A stretch of DNA of 64,000 bases from Nitzschia sp. pyKryTriq1 (taxonomy: Eukaryota; Bacillariophyta; Bacillariophyceae; Bacillariales; Bacillariaceae), in contig OY101121.1 in assembly GCA_956465555.1 (NCBI GenBank), forward strand, positions 334,722 to 398,721. Reading direction: 5' to 3'. This document shows, in pieces, positions 39,281-50,229 of this stretch (positions are counted from its first letter, which is position 1; the number at the start of each line of letters is the position of its first letter). Position numbers and translations under genes: made by a program. The notes beneath the pieces are model-generated. The model was not told the DNA's origin. It made no database searches and saw only the letters and a list, made by a program, of their open reading frames with translations.

Positions 39281-39630
39281 TACTCGTACCGGTACAGTAT
39301 TACACCGGTACCGGTACTAGCAGTCAGTCAGTCAGTCAGTCAGTCAGTCAGTCGTCCAAAACTAACAGCAAAATTTATGGCGCGGCTTGGATCGATCGGA
39401 TTAATCGTGACAGACCTGAACAATAATTTTCTCTGCGCCTGACTTTTTCCTTCTTTCCACTCTATTCTATACTTGTACTGTATTATACTACTCATCGTAG
39501 ACTCCTCCTCCTCCTCGACGTCTCTATCTCTACAATAATAGCTGCTCTACTACTCTACTAGAGTAGTAATATCCCTACAGGTACAGCTCTCCCGCATCCC
39601 TATCATGTTTCATTAATCGACTGGAAGAAA
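39281..39630. other. Intergenic, GTAC-rich and microsatellite
   Basis: Contains ACCGGTACCGGTACTAG, a (CAGT)n run (39321-39353) and the inverted repeat TACTACTCTACTAGAGTAGTA near 39546-39566. No gene. Confidence 0.55.
39321..39353 (+). repeat. (CAGT)n microsatellite
   Basis: About eight CAGT units between the ARM gene and the FAD monooxygenase gene. Confidence 0.9.
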
Positions 39631-42078
39631 ATGGCGGCGTGTACGTTCCGCTACGTGTACTGGAGGGGCTGCTTCAAAAGTAGGAGCAGGCGATGTGCAG
39701 CATTATTGCGCCCTTCAGCATGTGGCAAAAAAATCTTCTCGTCGGCATCGTCGATTGCTCCACAGCAGCAGCAGCAGCAGCAGCAGGGAGAGCATCACCA
39801 TTCCAGAAAGATCAGCCGATTGTTTTCGTCAGCAACAAAGACGACTCCTCCACAAGATAATGATAAAGACAAGTACGATTACCCTCTCCTGATTGTGGGA
39901 GGTGGTCCATCGGGGTTGTTTCTCGCGACTTTACTCCAACGCTACAAGGTCGATTTTGTGCTTCTAGAAGCCCAAAACGTGCAAGACCACTTTCAGCACC
40001 CACAAGCCCACTTTTTGAATACACGTACCATGGAAATTTTGAAGCGTTTTGCACCCTTGATTTATGAACGAGTCCTAAACGGCATGGCACCCGTGAAAGA
40101 ATGGAATCGATTTCATTTTGGACCGAGTATGACACATTCACCCATGATGGCCACGGTACAGCACCCTGTGCATGCTCCCTTGGTGGCCAACAGTGACTCC
40201 AACGGTGTGCTGCTTTTGGATAATGAGGAGGAGGATTGTATTAGTTTCGATGCGGATGATTCTCAAGATGCTATCCCATTGTCCGATTGTTCCGTGGGAC
40301 ACTTGGCACAACATACATTTAGTCGCATTCTGTACGAAGAAGTCCAAAGGAACCTGTCCCCCAACAGTTCCTTGGAGTTTGGATCGCGGGTGATTCAAGC
40401 CCAGCATGTAGACGATTCCCACTGCTGGCAAGTTACGACCGATACAGGCAAGGTCTACAAGGTCCCGTTCGTAGTGGCCGCCGATGGAGCCAAATCGACG
40501 TGGCGTCAAGAGTACTTGAAGATTGGAATGAGTGGTCAGCCAGAAATACAACGGCTGATCAACGTTCATTTTACATTGACCAATCCTCCCAATAATGCCG
40601 ATGACTTGCCACCAGCCATGCTGTATACTGTATTCTCGTCCAAAGTTCTGGCCATGGTAGTCCGACATGGACCGACGGACTACGTCATGCAAATACCTTA
40701 CTTCCCACCGTACCAGACTGTAGAAGACGATTTCAGCCAGCATCAAGTCGAAGAGATGGTCCAAGCTGCCCTCGGAGCAAAGATGGAATTTCAGATTCGT
40801 TCGATTCGGCCCTGGACGATGGGAAGTTTGGTGGCCGAGTCGTATGGCCAAGACAATGTGTTTTTAGTGGGCGACGCCGCCCATGTCTTCCCTCCCGCTG
40901 GTGGTTTTGGAATGAATACGGGGTTGCAAGACGTTTTGTCGCTGGCGTGGCGGTTAAAGCTTTTAGTGGATGGACATTATCATCGTTCTTTGGATGACAA
41001 TGATCGATCATCGGATGCTGTGGCTGCCATTTACACGCAAGAACGCCAGCCGGTGGCGCACAACAATGCGGCCTTGTCCGTGCGGAATTATCATCGCGTC
41101 TTGGGCGTCATGAAGAGCTGTTATCTGGACGAACGAAATCTACCGATTCTACTGAAGACTCTAGAGACATCCGCCCAACTGGGCATGCCCTTGTCGTGGC
41201 AAAGGGCTACCTTTCAGAATCTGTTCCGCACTGCTTTACTTCCTTTGCAAATGTTGAAAGATTCTCCAGGCAGTCCCTATTCACGTCATGTCACCAACAA
41301 TTTACGGCGCTTGCTAAAGTCGGGGCAAGGTCTGCCGCTCCTCTTTCCCAATCACGAACTCTCTTTTTCCTATCCTCGCACGTCGTCATCAGGACCCCAG
41401 ACGGCGGAGGATCCGACGATCGAAAAAAGTCTGGATTGGTCGCAAGACACTATCGCCGGTGCCCCTGCTGTATTGATGCGTGGGCGGCTCTTTCCCCATT
41501 TGCCTTGCCGATGGATTGCCGGAAGCCAACAAAAAACAAAGCAGCCTGCTCTGTCGCTCACGACAACCCGTGACCTACCGGCGCAGCTAGCTACCTCCGA
41601 ACAACCCTGCCCCTTCTGCCTCTTGATCATTTGCTCGACATCAAGAGAAGGCGGTGGAAATGACTCCTCCTTCTCCTCCTCAAATAAGCAGAGCAACAAG
41701 GATGCAGTAGAAAGAATGTCGGCAGAACTCGAAGAACTCATGGGAGGCATAGCGGTGATCCCTGCCCTTTTGGAGATAGGATCAGACAACGATGACGATG
41801 ACGAAAATGATGATGATTCTATAGATGAGTCATCATTGGTCAAGTCTAGGAGCAGCATTTCATCCTGCGAAACGGAGGATGCTTCAATTGTTATTTCTTT
41901 GCGGACGTCATTGCAAGAGTGGAAAAGGCGCAAACTGGTCGTACTCGACGGAACTACCGGTAGTAGTTGGCACTTCGATAAAGATGGCCCGCTACTCGTT
42001 TTAATTAGGCCCGACGGACATGTGGTGGGAATTGGCTGGGAAGAAATCCGAGCCCTTCACCACCAACGGTACTATTAG
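39631..42078 (+). CDS. FAD-dependent aromatic-ring monooxygenase-like protein
   Basis: 815 residues with an Arg/Ser-rich presequence (SRRCAALLRPSACGKKIFSS), probably mitochondrial. The Rossmann FAD motif is LLIVGGGPSGLFLATLL (about residue 87), followed by VLLEAQ. The second FAD motif is VFLVGDAAHVFPPAGGFGMN with TGLQDVLSLAWRLKL (about residue 410). This places it in the phenol/PCP 4-monooxygenase group (PheA/TfdB/MhpA). The C-terminus keeps a thioredoxin-like PHOX tail ending GPLLVLIRPDGHVVGIGWEE, with acidic and Ser-rich inserts. It should hydroxylate a phenolic or quinone substrate with NAD(P)H and O2, but the substrate is unknown. Intronless. Confidence 0.9.
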   Translation: MAACTFRYVYWRGCFKSRSRRCAALLRPSACGKKIFSSASSIAPQQQQQQQQGEHHHSRKISRLFSSATKTTPPQDNDKDKYDYPLLIVGGGPSGLFLATLLQRYKVDFVLLEAQNVQDHFQHPQAHFLNTRTMEILKRFAPLIYERVLNGMAPVKEWNRFHFGPSMTHSPMMATVQHPVHAPLVANSDSNGVLLLDNEEEDCISFDADDSQDAIPLSDCSVGHLAQHTFSRILYEEVQRNLSPNSSLEFGSRVIQAQHVDDSHCWQVTTDTGKVYKVPFVVAADGAKSTWRQEYLKIGMSGQPEIQRLINVHFTLTNPPNNADDLPPAMLYTVFSSKVLAMVVRHGPTDYVMQIPYFPPYQTVEDDFSQHQVEEMVQAALGAKMEFQIRSIRPWTMGSLVAESYGQDNVFLVGDAAHVFPPAGGFGMNTGLQDVLSLAWRLKLLVDGHYHRSLDDNDRSSDAVAAIYTQERQPVAHNNAALSVRNYHRVLGVMKSCYLDERNLPILLKTLETSAQLGMPLSWQRATFQNLFRTALLPLQMLKDSPGSPYSRHVTNNLRRLLKSGQGLPLLFPNHELSFSYPRTSSSGPQTAEDPTIEKSLDWSQDTIAGAPAVLMRGRLFPHLPCRWIAGSQQKTKQPALSLTTTRDLPAQLATSEQPCPFCLLIICSTSREGGGNDSSFSSSNKQSNKDAVERMSAELEELMGGIAVIPALLEIGSDNDDDDENDDDSIDESSLVKSRSSISSCETEDASIVISLRTSLQEWKRRKLVVLDGTTGSSWHFDKDGPLLVLIRPDGHVVGIGWEEIRALHHQRYY

Positions 42079-42235
42079 CTTCTTAAAATTGCTCCTATCT
42101 GGCAGGCAGCCGTAACTTACAAAGTTATAGTAACAATGAATGGTCTTGCTTTACGCGTATGGGTAGTTCTTTGGTTGGAGAAGAAGTAGCGGATGTCATT
42201 GAAAAATAATCTTCCAAAGTTTTGGCTTCGGGTGT

Positions 42236-44197
42236 TTACAGTAGTATCGTCACATTGTTCTTTTCTTCTTGCTGCTCTTGTTGTTGCTTTTTCTTCAAGG
42301 ACCAATGGACTCGCGCCACACCAATGATAGCATTCACCAATCGGAATCCAAAAAAGGTATTGACGGCCGACGCCCAAATTCCTACCACACTCGTCGCTCG
42401 CATCAATTGATACACTCCTGCCACAGTCGATAGAGCAGTCCCGGCGGCCATGTATCGGAATTGCTTCCCACCAATCGCCAATCCTTCTAAAATGAGTGTG
42501 ACACTGACCAAAGTTTGTTGCAATGCCAAATGGGGCAAACATTGAATCAATAAAGATTGAACGGCGGCATCTTGCGTAAAGATACCCGGTACCAGACTTC
42601 CCAATCCACCCACCATGGCCGAAAAGGCGATTCCTTGTAACAAACTGTATTTCACCATGTATCGGGTGAGGGATTTGGCTGCCTTGAGAGGATTGTTCTC
42701 CTTGTTCGAATTTCTAAAGTTCTTTCCCATTAAGACTTGGGAACTAATCGATCCCGAATCCAACGCAATGGTCACCAACCAAAACAAGGTCAAGGCAATT
42801 TGATGTGTCGCAACATGCAAAGCTCCCATCCGTGTACATAATGCCGTCGCAGTGGTGTAAAAGACCAACATGCTTCCCTGTTTCGCAAGCATGGCCAAAT
42901 TGGCTTCCAATATACTCTTGATAATTTTGGGTGTTTGGGCCTGGACGTGAGCTTTATCATCCGTTGGTTGGGGCAAGAGTTGGCGGCGCCACAATCGCCA
43001 GGCATAAATCCCTGCCGCACCTACTTGACTAATGGCCGTCGCAATCGCCGCTCCGGCCATGCCGCCCATGCCCATGTATAACATGAGGAGGGGATCGAGA
43101 ATCAAATTCAAAAGGGCGGCCACGCCACTGGCAATCAAGGGTGTTTTACTGTCATCGTTTCCGCGAAAGGCGCCTTCCGCGACAACAACTTTTGAAATGA
43201 AGTAAGTTGTAGTGATTGAAGCAAGGAAGGAGATAGAGCGTGAGTCGCTGACAGACGGAATGCACATTCACTCATTCACTCAAGTCAAGTCAAGTCAAGT
43301 CAAGTCGTGTTGATATACAGTATGGTACTTACTTCCAACGACTGCTGGGGCCGCCCAACATCGCGCAAAGAGATAATCACAGGCCGGTCGATACATGGGT
43401 GATCCTGCCGGTACTCCCATGGTTGCCAACAAGGCAGGTCCTCCCAATCGCAAGGCTAGCAACACGGCTGTTCCCATGACTCCTGCCATTTGCAAGGAAA
43501 TTTTGACAATGTGTCGTTTTTCCGCAGGATCAGAGGCGGAAGCGACCAAACTGGTCGTGGCGACAGTGGAAGCCCGAAAAATGGTAAAGGCCATGTGAAA
43601 GATACTCGTACAGACGCCGAGGGCAGCCAAATCCATCACGCTCCCAATGCGTCCGACAAATCCCGTATCGACCATGCTCAATACGGGATCGGCCAATAAT
43701 CCCATCAAGGCGGGCAGAGCAATGGCCAACGTTTGACTCGTCCAACGGTAGTCTTCTCCCTCATCCTTGTTGTTGTGTAATGCTTGACGGCGACGCGAAA
43801 GAAAGCCACGCAATAAGGATCGCCATGACGACGACGACGATGATGTGCGAAGAGAGGAAATGGCGGTTGAGGCAGATGTTGAAGATGTGGAGGATAATGA
43901 TGATGAACCAACACCGCTATTACTTGCGTCGGAGTTTATGTTGCTGCTGGGCAAAGCTTGCAGCAGCAGTGGTTGTAAAGAAGAACAACGTGATGGCCTG
44001 TTGGTAATTCTTGTGACGGTTCTCGTTCTCGTAATTGATAATGTCCTGGTTGTGGTCAAGGCATGGCTTGTGCTTGTGTTTATGGCGACGAGTAGCAGTA
44101 GCAGAGTGGTGGTAGTACTGACCAGAAAAAGGATTTTGGTGCTGGACGACAACCGACTGTTGATGCTGATTTTAGATGATGCGGCTGGGGGTGTCAT
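42236..44197 (-). CDS. MATE-family efflux transporter, two exons
   Basis: Exons 44197-43333 and 43188-42236 around a 144-bp GT-AG phase-1 intron; 605 residues. The first ATG in frame is 44197. A signal-like stretch (ILFLVSTTTTLLLLLVAI) and a long Ser/Thr-rich leader suggest plastid or other organelle targeting. MATE features: TLAIALPALMGLLADPVLSMVDTGFVGRIG (helices 1-2, with the usual P and D-T-x-[FV]VG), then across the splice WAAPAVVGIVVAEGAFRGNDDSKTPL, then NLILDPLLMLYMGMGGMAGAAIA and STVAGV toward the end. MATE carriers export organic cations or metabolites using Na+ or H+. The intron contains a (TCAAG)5 run. Confidence 0.9.
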
Positions 44198-44906
44198 TGT
44201 AGGATTGTAATACAGCGAGAAGTAAAATAATGTATGAATAGACTGCAAAACTGTATTAGACTAGCTCGTAGTACAGTAGTAGAGTGATGAGTCAGTCTGA
44301 AGTCGGTCGAGAATAAAAGAAGAATGCAAATGCGGTCGGTGCCGCGATCGATGAAAGAGGAAAGAGGCGATCGCGAAAGGAGGAAGAGACGGGAACTGCG
44401 AGAACCGAAAATGACGATTGTGGGAATGTCAACAACAAGCTGTTGTGCTCCTTTGATGAGAGTTGGTTTGTCTTGCAAAATGAAAATTGTGGTGACCTTC
44501 TGGCCTTCGCGATTTTTGCGAGCAGACAAAAAAGAGGAATAGGGAATTCGCTGTACTGTATGTTCGTGACACCTCCTTCAACGCTTCTCAGCCAATCAGA
44601 TACAGCACAATCATGAACCCGAACTTCGTCTTCATTATTAGGCGGGACCTACCGTACTCTGTACCGGTAATGTAGCTCTACTCTACTCTCTCTACTACTG
44701 CTAGCTACTCTACTAGTAGTAGTAGTAGAGTAGAGAGATGCCCATTTGTGACTGACGACGACGACGACGACGACTCAAAAGAGGAACAAGGCTGGTAGGC
44801 TAGTAGAAAAAGGGAGATTGAGACCACTTATATCGTCTCTGTCTGAAGGTGAGCTAATTCATAGTACTGCCAAATGGTGGTCATAGAATTGCTGAGACCG
44901 TCGTCG
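44198..44906. other. Intergenic between MATE and RING-H2 genes, strong inverted repeat
   Basis: At about 44680-44736 CTCTACTCTCTCTACTACT faces AGTAGTAGTAGTAGAGTAGAGAG, a large imperfect hairpin. A CGA run lies at 44756-44772. No gene seen. Confidence 0.55.
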
Positions 44907-46316
44907 TCAACTCGTGGACTCTTCAGGAGGAGAGTTTGGGTCCCTAGTAGTACTGCCGTTGCTCCTGCCAATAGTACTAGTAGTAATGACCTCCCCGTCG
45001 TCCGCGTCTGGTGAAGTGGTGCTCTGAAGCCCATCGCTATTGGAAGGGGTCGAACTGACGTTGTCGTCAATACCTGATAAATCGTTGTCAAGTGCAGTAG
45101 ATGTGTCTGGCTCTACTCTGGAAGGAAGCTGAATGGTCGAAGACGACGACAAGATAGTAGTCGCGGGTGGAAGATCCTCCTCCTCGTCGTGGTCTTCGTT
45201 TGGGTAGGATTCTTGGGGATCCTCTGCCCTCGATCGAGCCATATGCATACCCACCTGAAACTCGGTCTGCATAAATATGCGGTTGTGGGCATTTCGATAA
45301 AGACGTTCAATACCTGCGATCAGTTCCACAAACTCAGCGTCATCCATCAAATTCTCGTTCCGAGGAGGCCGACGGTGGGTATTATTAGTCACACCGCGCT
45401 CCAAGTTTTCTATCTCGTCTGATCCGAGTGGTGCTGGAACACGAGGTCGCTGCTCTTCCATTTCATGATCATCTGCAGCTTGTTCCATTCCAAGATAGGG
45501 TTTTCGGCAAAAGGGGCACATATCGTTCCGAAGTAGCCACAGCTCGACGCAGTCCCTGTGGAAGTGATGGGAGCATTCCGGATTTCTCGACCAGCAGATC
45601 TTGTCACCCACAGAATAGTTTTTCAGGCAAATAGCACATCCCGGTCGTGATGAATGATGTCCCTCATCATGGTCGTTCTCATCCAAGTCATCATTGTTTT
45701 CAATAAGTTCGTCGTCATGCTCGGGCCCACCAAGATTCTCCTCCTTCCTGGGCGGGGTTTCGGGCGGGGCTGCATCGTCATCATCTAATACCTTCTCGCC
45801 ATCCAAGTTCCCAGTAGGATCGAAACCAATAATTCGAGGAAGGACAATGTCTGATTTTGGCTGCTGTATTATCATAATTCCTGTTATTTTGGACGATTCA
45901 CCAGCTCTTACAGTTTTGTGTATCAGTGTTTGATGGACATATTCTTGCCGTCGTCGTTTGGAGTTTTGTAAAAACTGTTGCGCGTCTGAAGATGATAATT
46001 CTTGCTCGGATCCACCATGTACGGAATTCAAATGATTATTCTGGTGTGCTGCTGCCGCTAATAGGTGCGGACCAAGTTGCAAAATCCACCGCCACTCGTC
46101 CCAATCTTGCATGGAAGGGCTGCTTCTGACTAAATTGTCGTTATTACCAGTACGAATACCATTGTACGGCGGATGCTGAAGCCCAGCTCCTAGACCTCGT
46201 CCGGGCCCGTGCATAAATGCCGCAACCGTCGTGAATGCAAGTCCATGGCTGGTTGGGATGGCCCATATGGGGAGCGCTTCTCGTTCTAACCTTTGCTTTC
46301 GGAGGCATCGGATCAT
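44907..46316 (-). CDS. RING-H2 finger protein 2 (family member, divergent N-terminus)
   Basis: 469 residues from ATG 46316. The family basic helix is present (SKRRRQEYVHQTLIHK), then a long acidic linker and the RING-H2 domain: CAICLKNYSVGDKICWSRN, PECSHHFHRDCVELWL, DMCPFCRKPYL. All eight zinc ligands are visible. A ~190-residue Glu/Asp/Ser-rich tail follows. Unlike the other members, no membrane helix is visible before the basic helix, and neither family intron is present in this frame. Either this copy lost them or an upstream exon encoding a helix lies above 46316 and I did not find it. Probable E3 ligase. Confidence 0.8.
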   Translation of the reverse strand: MIRCLRKQRLEREALPIWAIPTSHGLAFTTVAAFMHGPGRGLGAGLQHPPYNGIRTGNNDNLVRSSPSMQDWDEWRWILQLGPHLLAAAAHQNNHLNSVHGGSEQELSSSDAQQFLQNSKRRRQEYVHQTLIHKTVRAGESSKITGIMIIQQPKSDIVLPRIIGFDPTGNLDGEKVLDDDDAAPPETPPRKEENLGGPEHDDELIENNDDLDENDHDEGHHSSRPGCAICLKNYSVGDKICWSRNPECSHHFHRDCVELWLLRNDMCPFCRKPYLGMEQAADDHEMEEQRPRVPAPLGSDEIENLERGVTNNTHRRPPRNENLMDDAEFVELIAGIERLYRNAHNRIFMQTEFQVGMHMARSRAEDPQESYPNEDHDEEEDLPPATTILSSSSTIQLPSRVEPDTSTALDNDLSGIDDNVSSTPSNSDGLQSTTSPDADDGEVITTSTIGRSNGSTTRDPNSPPEESTS

Positions 46317-47089
46317 GATCCTGATTTATCAGCAATCGGAAGCACGTCAAAGCAGTTAGTCACCCCCCGCAGTCGCCGCAGAACACAACGTGCAAAAGAA
46401 AATTTTATTCATTGAGCGAGATCTCCTACGATTATAAGAAAGCATTGTTCTTTCTATTTCAGATTCGGGAAACTTACAAAAGTAATATCAGGAAGGAAAA
46501 AGAACAAATGATGAATACGTCTAATGCTGTGATTTCCACCATGATAATGATGATGATGGCGCTGTCAATTGCTATGTACGTAACCCCCCTGAATTATGCT
46601 GTTTGTGTTGTTGAGTCTTCCTTCTTGCTTGTATGCATCTGCATCGACTTGTTAAACCACAGGAGATAGTTCTGGTATTGTTGTCATGGACAATCGAATA
46701 ATCATCATCACGACGTGTGCGTCTCGCTCGGCTTCCGATTTTGGGTTTTCGGGCTTCGCGGTTTTTGCGCGAAATAGGTACGTACTCTGGCGCTTTTGTA
46801 CCGGTAATACTACCTGGTACTTATTGTAGTGACCGGTACGCGCACGGGTACTTGTACAAGTACCGTACAAGAACGTACTGTACCGGTACCTGTACGCAAT
46901 AGCATGCGTAAACAACTGTATTTTTAAAAAAAAAATAATACTGACGGTCGCGCGACTGACTGGACTAATGGGGCGTCTGTCAGTTATCGGTATCGTACGC
47001 GTACTTGTACAGAAGTATTAGTCTAGAATACTATTTTGCACAGTCTCTAGTTTTCAAACGAAGCAAAAAAGCCACAAGGAAGAAGGTCG

Positions 47090-47104
47090 AATAAATAATA
47101 ATCG

Positions 47105-47139
<35 letters not shown>

Positions 47140-47420
47140 TACCATGCATCGCTACTGAACACACATTTGGCAATTTTCGCTTTTGGAGCCAAAAGACCAA
47201 GTCGAGGATAATAATGACTATATCATAAAGTACTTTCGCTGATCGAACAAGAAAGATGATCCCAGCAGCACTTCTACTGTAGGATGCTGGGGACTTCCCC
47301 AACATCTCATCACCGTCCTTTGCAAGTACCGACTGAACCGAGATCAGCTAGTCTACTTCTTGAAATTTTCCCGAGAACGAACTCGAAGTGTTCCTACTAT
47401 TTCTTTTTTCTTCTTATTCA
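47090..47420 (+). repeat. Diverged duplicate of the thioesterase promoter region (copy 1)
   Basis: Matches 49845-50140 in order: GAACAAG, AGATGATCCCAGCA, CCGACTGAAC-GAG, GTCTAC-CTTCTTGAAAT and AAGAACGA-CTCGAA. Copy 2 lies just upstream of the thioesterase gene; copy 1 ends about 40 bp from the 3' end of PTOX and points into it. Indels are frequent, so the duplication is not recent. Confidence 0.75.
47105..47139 (+). repeat. (ATCA)n microsatellite
   Basis: About nine ATCA units inside the duplicated segment; not present in its second copy at 49.9 kb. Confidence 0.9.
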
Positions 47421-47460
47421 AGCACCGGGTGGAGACCTGTATCCATCGTCCTCTGCGTGG

Positions 47461-48884
47461 TTAGTTGTCGAAATCTCCCGAATCGTCGGCCCTTGCATCC
47501 AAATCCTGAAAGCCCTCGGCCCATTCCAACCACCGTTTTCTCTTATGTTCCTCGTCGGAAGTTGTTCCCCTTTCTACGGCTGTCGCGTGCGGGCTGACCA
47601 CCACAGACCCCACCTTGACATATTCTTGACAGGCCTGCATTGTCTTAACGTGTTCCGCCTCATCATCGCAAATATTTGAAAATACGTCGTACATATTGTC
47701 ACACGGCGGTCGCCGCGATCCGACTGTGCGGGACACTTGAAAGTCATCAAACATGTAAAGATCGGCTGAGGTATAGTACGACTTGGCGACCTGTGGTGCA
47801 GGTAGTAATTTGAGTCGATCGCAGTTCAGTTGTACAAAGGTCGCGTAGGTATCGACTGCGTGCGATTCGAGGAGCTGTACGAGTGAGAATGAAAGAGGAG
47901 GTGTGAGCCAGCATGGGCTACTGTTACCGCTGTTGAGCAAGAGCAACACGAAGTGCGACTCGATCGATATGATATACACAACATCATACGTACTTCCATG
48001 AATTGATACGCCACACGCGGCGAGAGCAAAAACACGCCATTCAAGAGCCAGTAGTAAGCAATCGCCGCATGATACCCCAAGAATCGATCGGACCACAATG
48101 TGTTCCCCCCGAGGGCCTCCATAATGAGCAAATGGTGCAATTCATTCCATTCTTCCGCGTGGTGGACCTTGCGGAGTTCCGGGCCTCGCCACCAACCCAA
48201 GCTTTCGTAAAAATGGAGCATGCTGGTGCGTTGAGGAACAAGAAGCGTCGTAGTATGAATTTGTGAGGTCTGCGATGGGTTTCAGTTTGACTGACGGCTT
48301 CATCATTTATTTATTACGTACGACGTGTAGGAAAAGTAAGGGATACGAGCGATGGTCTCGAGAAACCAGAACCTTTGTATGGGACGATCGTCAAAGAGCG
48401 AATCGAGCATCAAGCAACCGAAATCGTAAAGTCCACGCGAGACAACATTGGCTTTGACTTTACCACCGGCCTTGCTTTCACGGATACGTTCCGCCTCCTT
48501 GACTGCCTCATTGGGCAGACTGAGATTCAGGCATCCCGGAAGACGCGTTCGCATCTTCTGGGCAGAAGCGGGGGTTTCGTTTTCAAGAGTTAAGAACTCG
48601 TCCTGAATGAAATCCAGTCCTTGATCGAGAATGCTGCTTGCCTGTCGAACAAAGTTTTCCGCCGCAAGCTTGGGTGCCCCTGCAGGCTTTCTGCCCTCGC
48701 GCGACTCAGGATCCTCGAGGTAGTGGTATTCCTTCGCGGCAGGAGGTTCGGGGTTTACGGTTTTGTGAGTGCCGTCGGCGTCCTTGTTCCTGTAGAAAAG
48801 GCGAGTGATGCTCACTCCTGGAGAGGGGAGCTGAAAGCCATCAACCGACGAGAAAAGAAGAAGAAGGGAGATCCGAAGCGTCAT
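47461..48884 (-). CDS. PTOX: Plastid terminal oxidase (alternative oxidase family), three exons
   Basis: Exons 48884-48322, 48222-47994 and 47874-47461 (introns 99 and 119 bp, GT-AG, phases 2 and 0), 401 residues. The first in-frame ATG is 48884. The N-terminus (LRISLLLLFSSVDG-FQLPSPG) fits a signal peptide plus Phe-led plastid transit peptide. Diiron ligands are complete: Glu in RFWFLETIARIPYF (E176), E-x-x-H in EEWNELHHLLIMEALGG (E215, H218), Glu in LLESHAVDTY (E267) and E-x-x-H in DDEAEHVKTM (E336, H339). It oxidises plastoquinol with O2, protecting against over-reduction and serving carotenoid desaturation. The MEALGGN and DTYATFV wording favours PTOX over mitochondrial AOX. Confidence 0.93.
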
Positions 48885-50229
48885 GATGGAGCGGTGCAAA
48901 AATTATGGCAAGGTATAGTACTAAATAAGAACATTTTTGTCAAAAAGCAAACAAGAGGCGAAAAATCACCGCGCACTGATGCGATCTTGATCGCAATGAG
49001 AACGTGGCGTGTGAGCGAGTCGAGGAGTCGTCGTCGTCGTCGAGTGTCGTGAATTGGATTCGCGATGTACAGAAACAGTCCCAAATGGAGATCCAATCGG
49101 ATGAGTCTGCGATTCAATCGGACGGTAGTCTTGGAAGCGACGTTCCAACGGAAACTATTGTTTACTATACATGAAGAATGAACAATACAATCCAACGATT
49201 GTGATTCCCTAAACGGAGCGAAAGGCTGCCATAACAAGAAAGAATGTGGGATCGAGATATAGACAGTTGGGAGCGAACATTACTATCTTCATCGCGGAAG
49301 ATATGAATAATTGGATCCGACAGTTCCAAGACTGATCAGCGAGAGCAAAGATCCAAATCCAACAAGTGGAGTTATCAAAAGTAGAATAACATTGTCATAA
49401 TCTCGAGTTTGAGACGAAAGTTTACTTTACTTGAGACAGGTTCGTGCATCGGAAGATCAGACGAACTATTAGTACTACTACACGACACGGGACTGAGGAA
49501 GTGGTCCCACGAGTCATCAGTCAGCTGACGAAGTACAGACTACGGAGATTTCAACAGTCGAGGACCTCCCTATCTCTGCACCGCAGTCCAATTTGGCGCG
49601 ACGGAGGCGCGGCTAGCTATTATTTCTGTACAAGTGGCCTTCAGTTTGTCCGAGATTGACCTAGAAAAAGGTTTGAACTAATGGAGATCACTTCGTTAGG
49701 TTGAAAGATTATGTAAAACAGCCATTGTTGCGCGATTGTGGGACCTCTGCCCACACGCGCGGCAGTGCGCAGCCTTGGGGGAGAATTTGGGAGAGAGCGT
49801 CTGACGAGTACGAAAAGTAACGGTATTCAGTCGATAGCCAGTTAGGAAAAGTCGAATGAATCAGTTGCGACCCCATCGATTACTTTGACTTTTGGCGCCA
49901 AATAAGACCCGCAAAAAATATAATGCATACCCGCGCTTTTTCGCCGATGGAACAAGAGAGATGATCCCAGCATCTCAAACCTCAAAATAACGCGGGCTTC
50001 ACAACATTCTCATCTCTCATCGCACCGCCTCTTCCAATTGCCGACTGAACTGAGGTCGGCTAAAAGTCTACTCCACTTCTTGAAATCTCAATCCCCAAGA
50101 ACGAGCTCGAACTGTTGATATTATTATTTTTTCTCACTATTATTTTGCACTGACATATCATCAATTTCATCCTAAAATCCCCGTCATAATTCGAGGGAAC
50201 CAGCCACCAAAACAAACACGCCCATAACT
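48885..50229. other. Intergenic between divergent PTOX and thioesterase genes
   Basis: No gene seen in 1.3 kb. A (GTC)n run lies at 49029-49042. The second copy of the duplicated segment fills 49845-50140. Everything else is unremarkable. Confidence 0.5.
49845..50140 (+). repeat. Diverged duplicate segment (copy 2), upstream of the thioesterase gene
   Basis: Counterpart of 47090-47420. It includes TTTTGGCGCCAAA-type sequence (an E2F-like palindrome, TTTGGCGCCAAA at 49893-49904) that is altered to TTTTGGAGCCAAA in copy 1. It ends about 90 bp before the thioesterase ATG, so it probably contains the promoter. Confidence 0.75.

Larger units (their letters stand above)
46317..47460. other. Intergenic: GTAC island, microsatellite and first copy of a duplicated segment
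   Basis: GTAC-rich at 46780-46900 and 46985-47015. An (ATCA)n run lies at 47105-47139. Bases about 47090-47420 are a diverged copy of 49845-50140. An 85-codon open frame at 46412-46669 with a Met/Ile run was judged non-coding. Confidence 0.5.

Noticed and set aside
46412-46669. 85-codon plus-strand frame with Met/Ile run
   Set aside because: Lies in the 5' flank of RING-H2 gene 2 on the opposite strand; the hydrophobic part derives from ATG/ATA repeats. I also tested it as a source of a missing membrane helix, but it is on the wrong strand.
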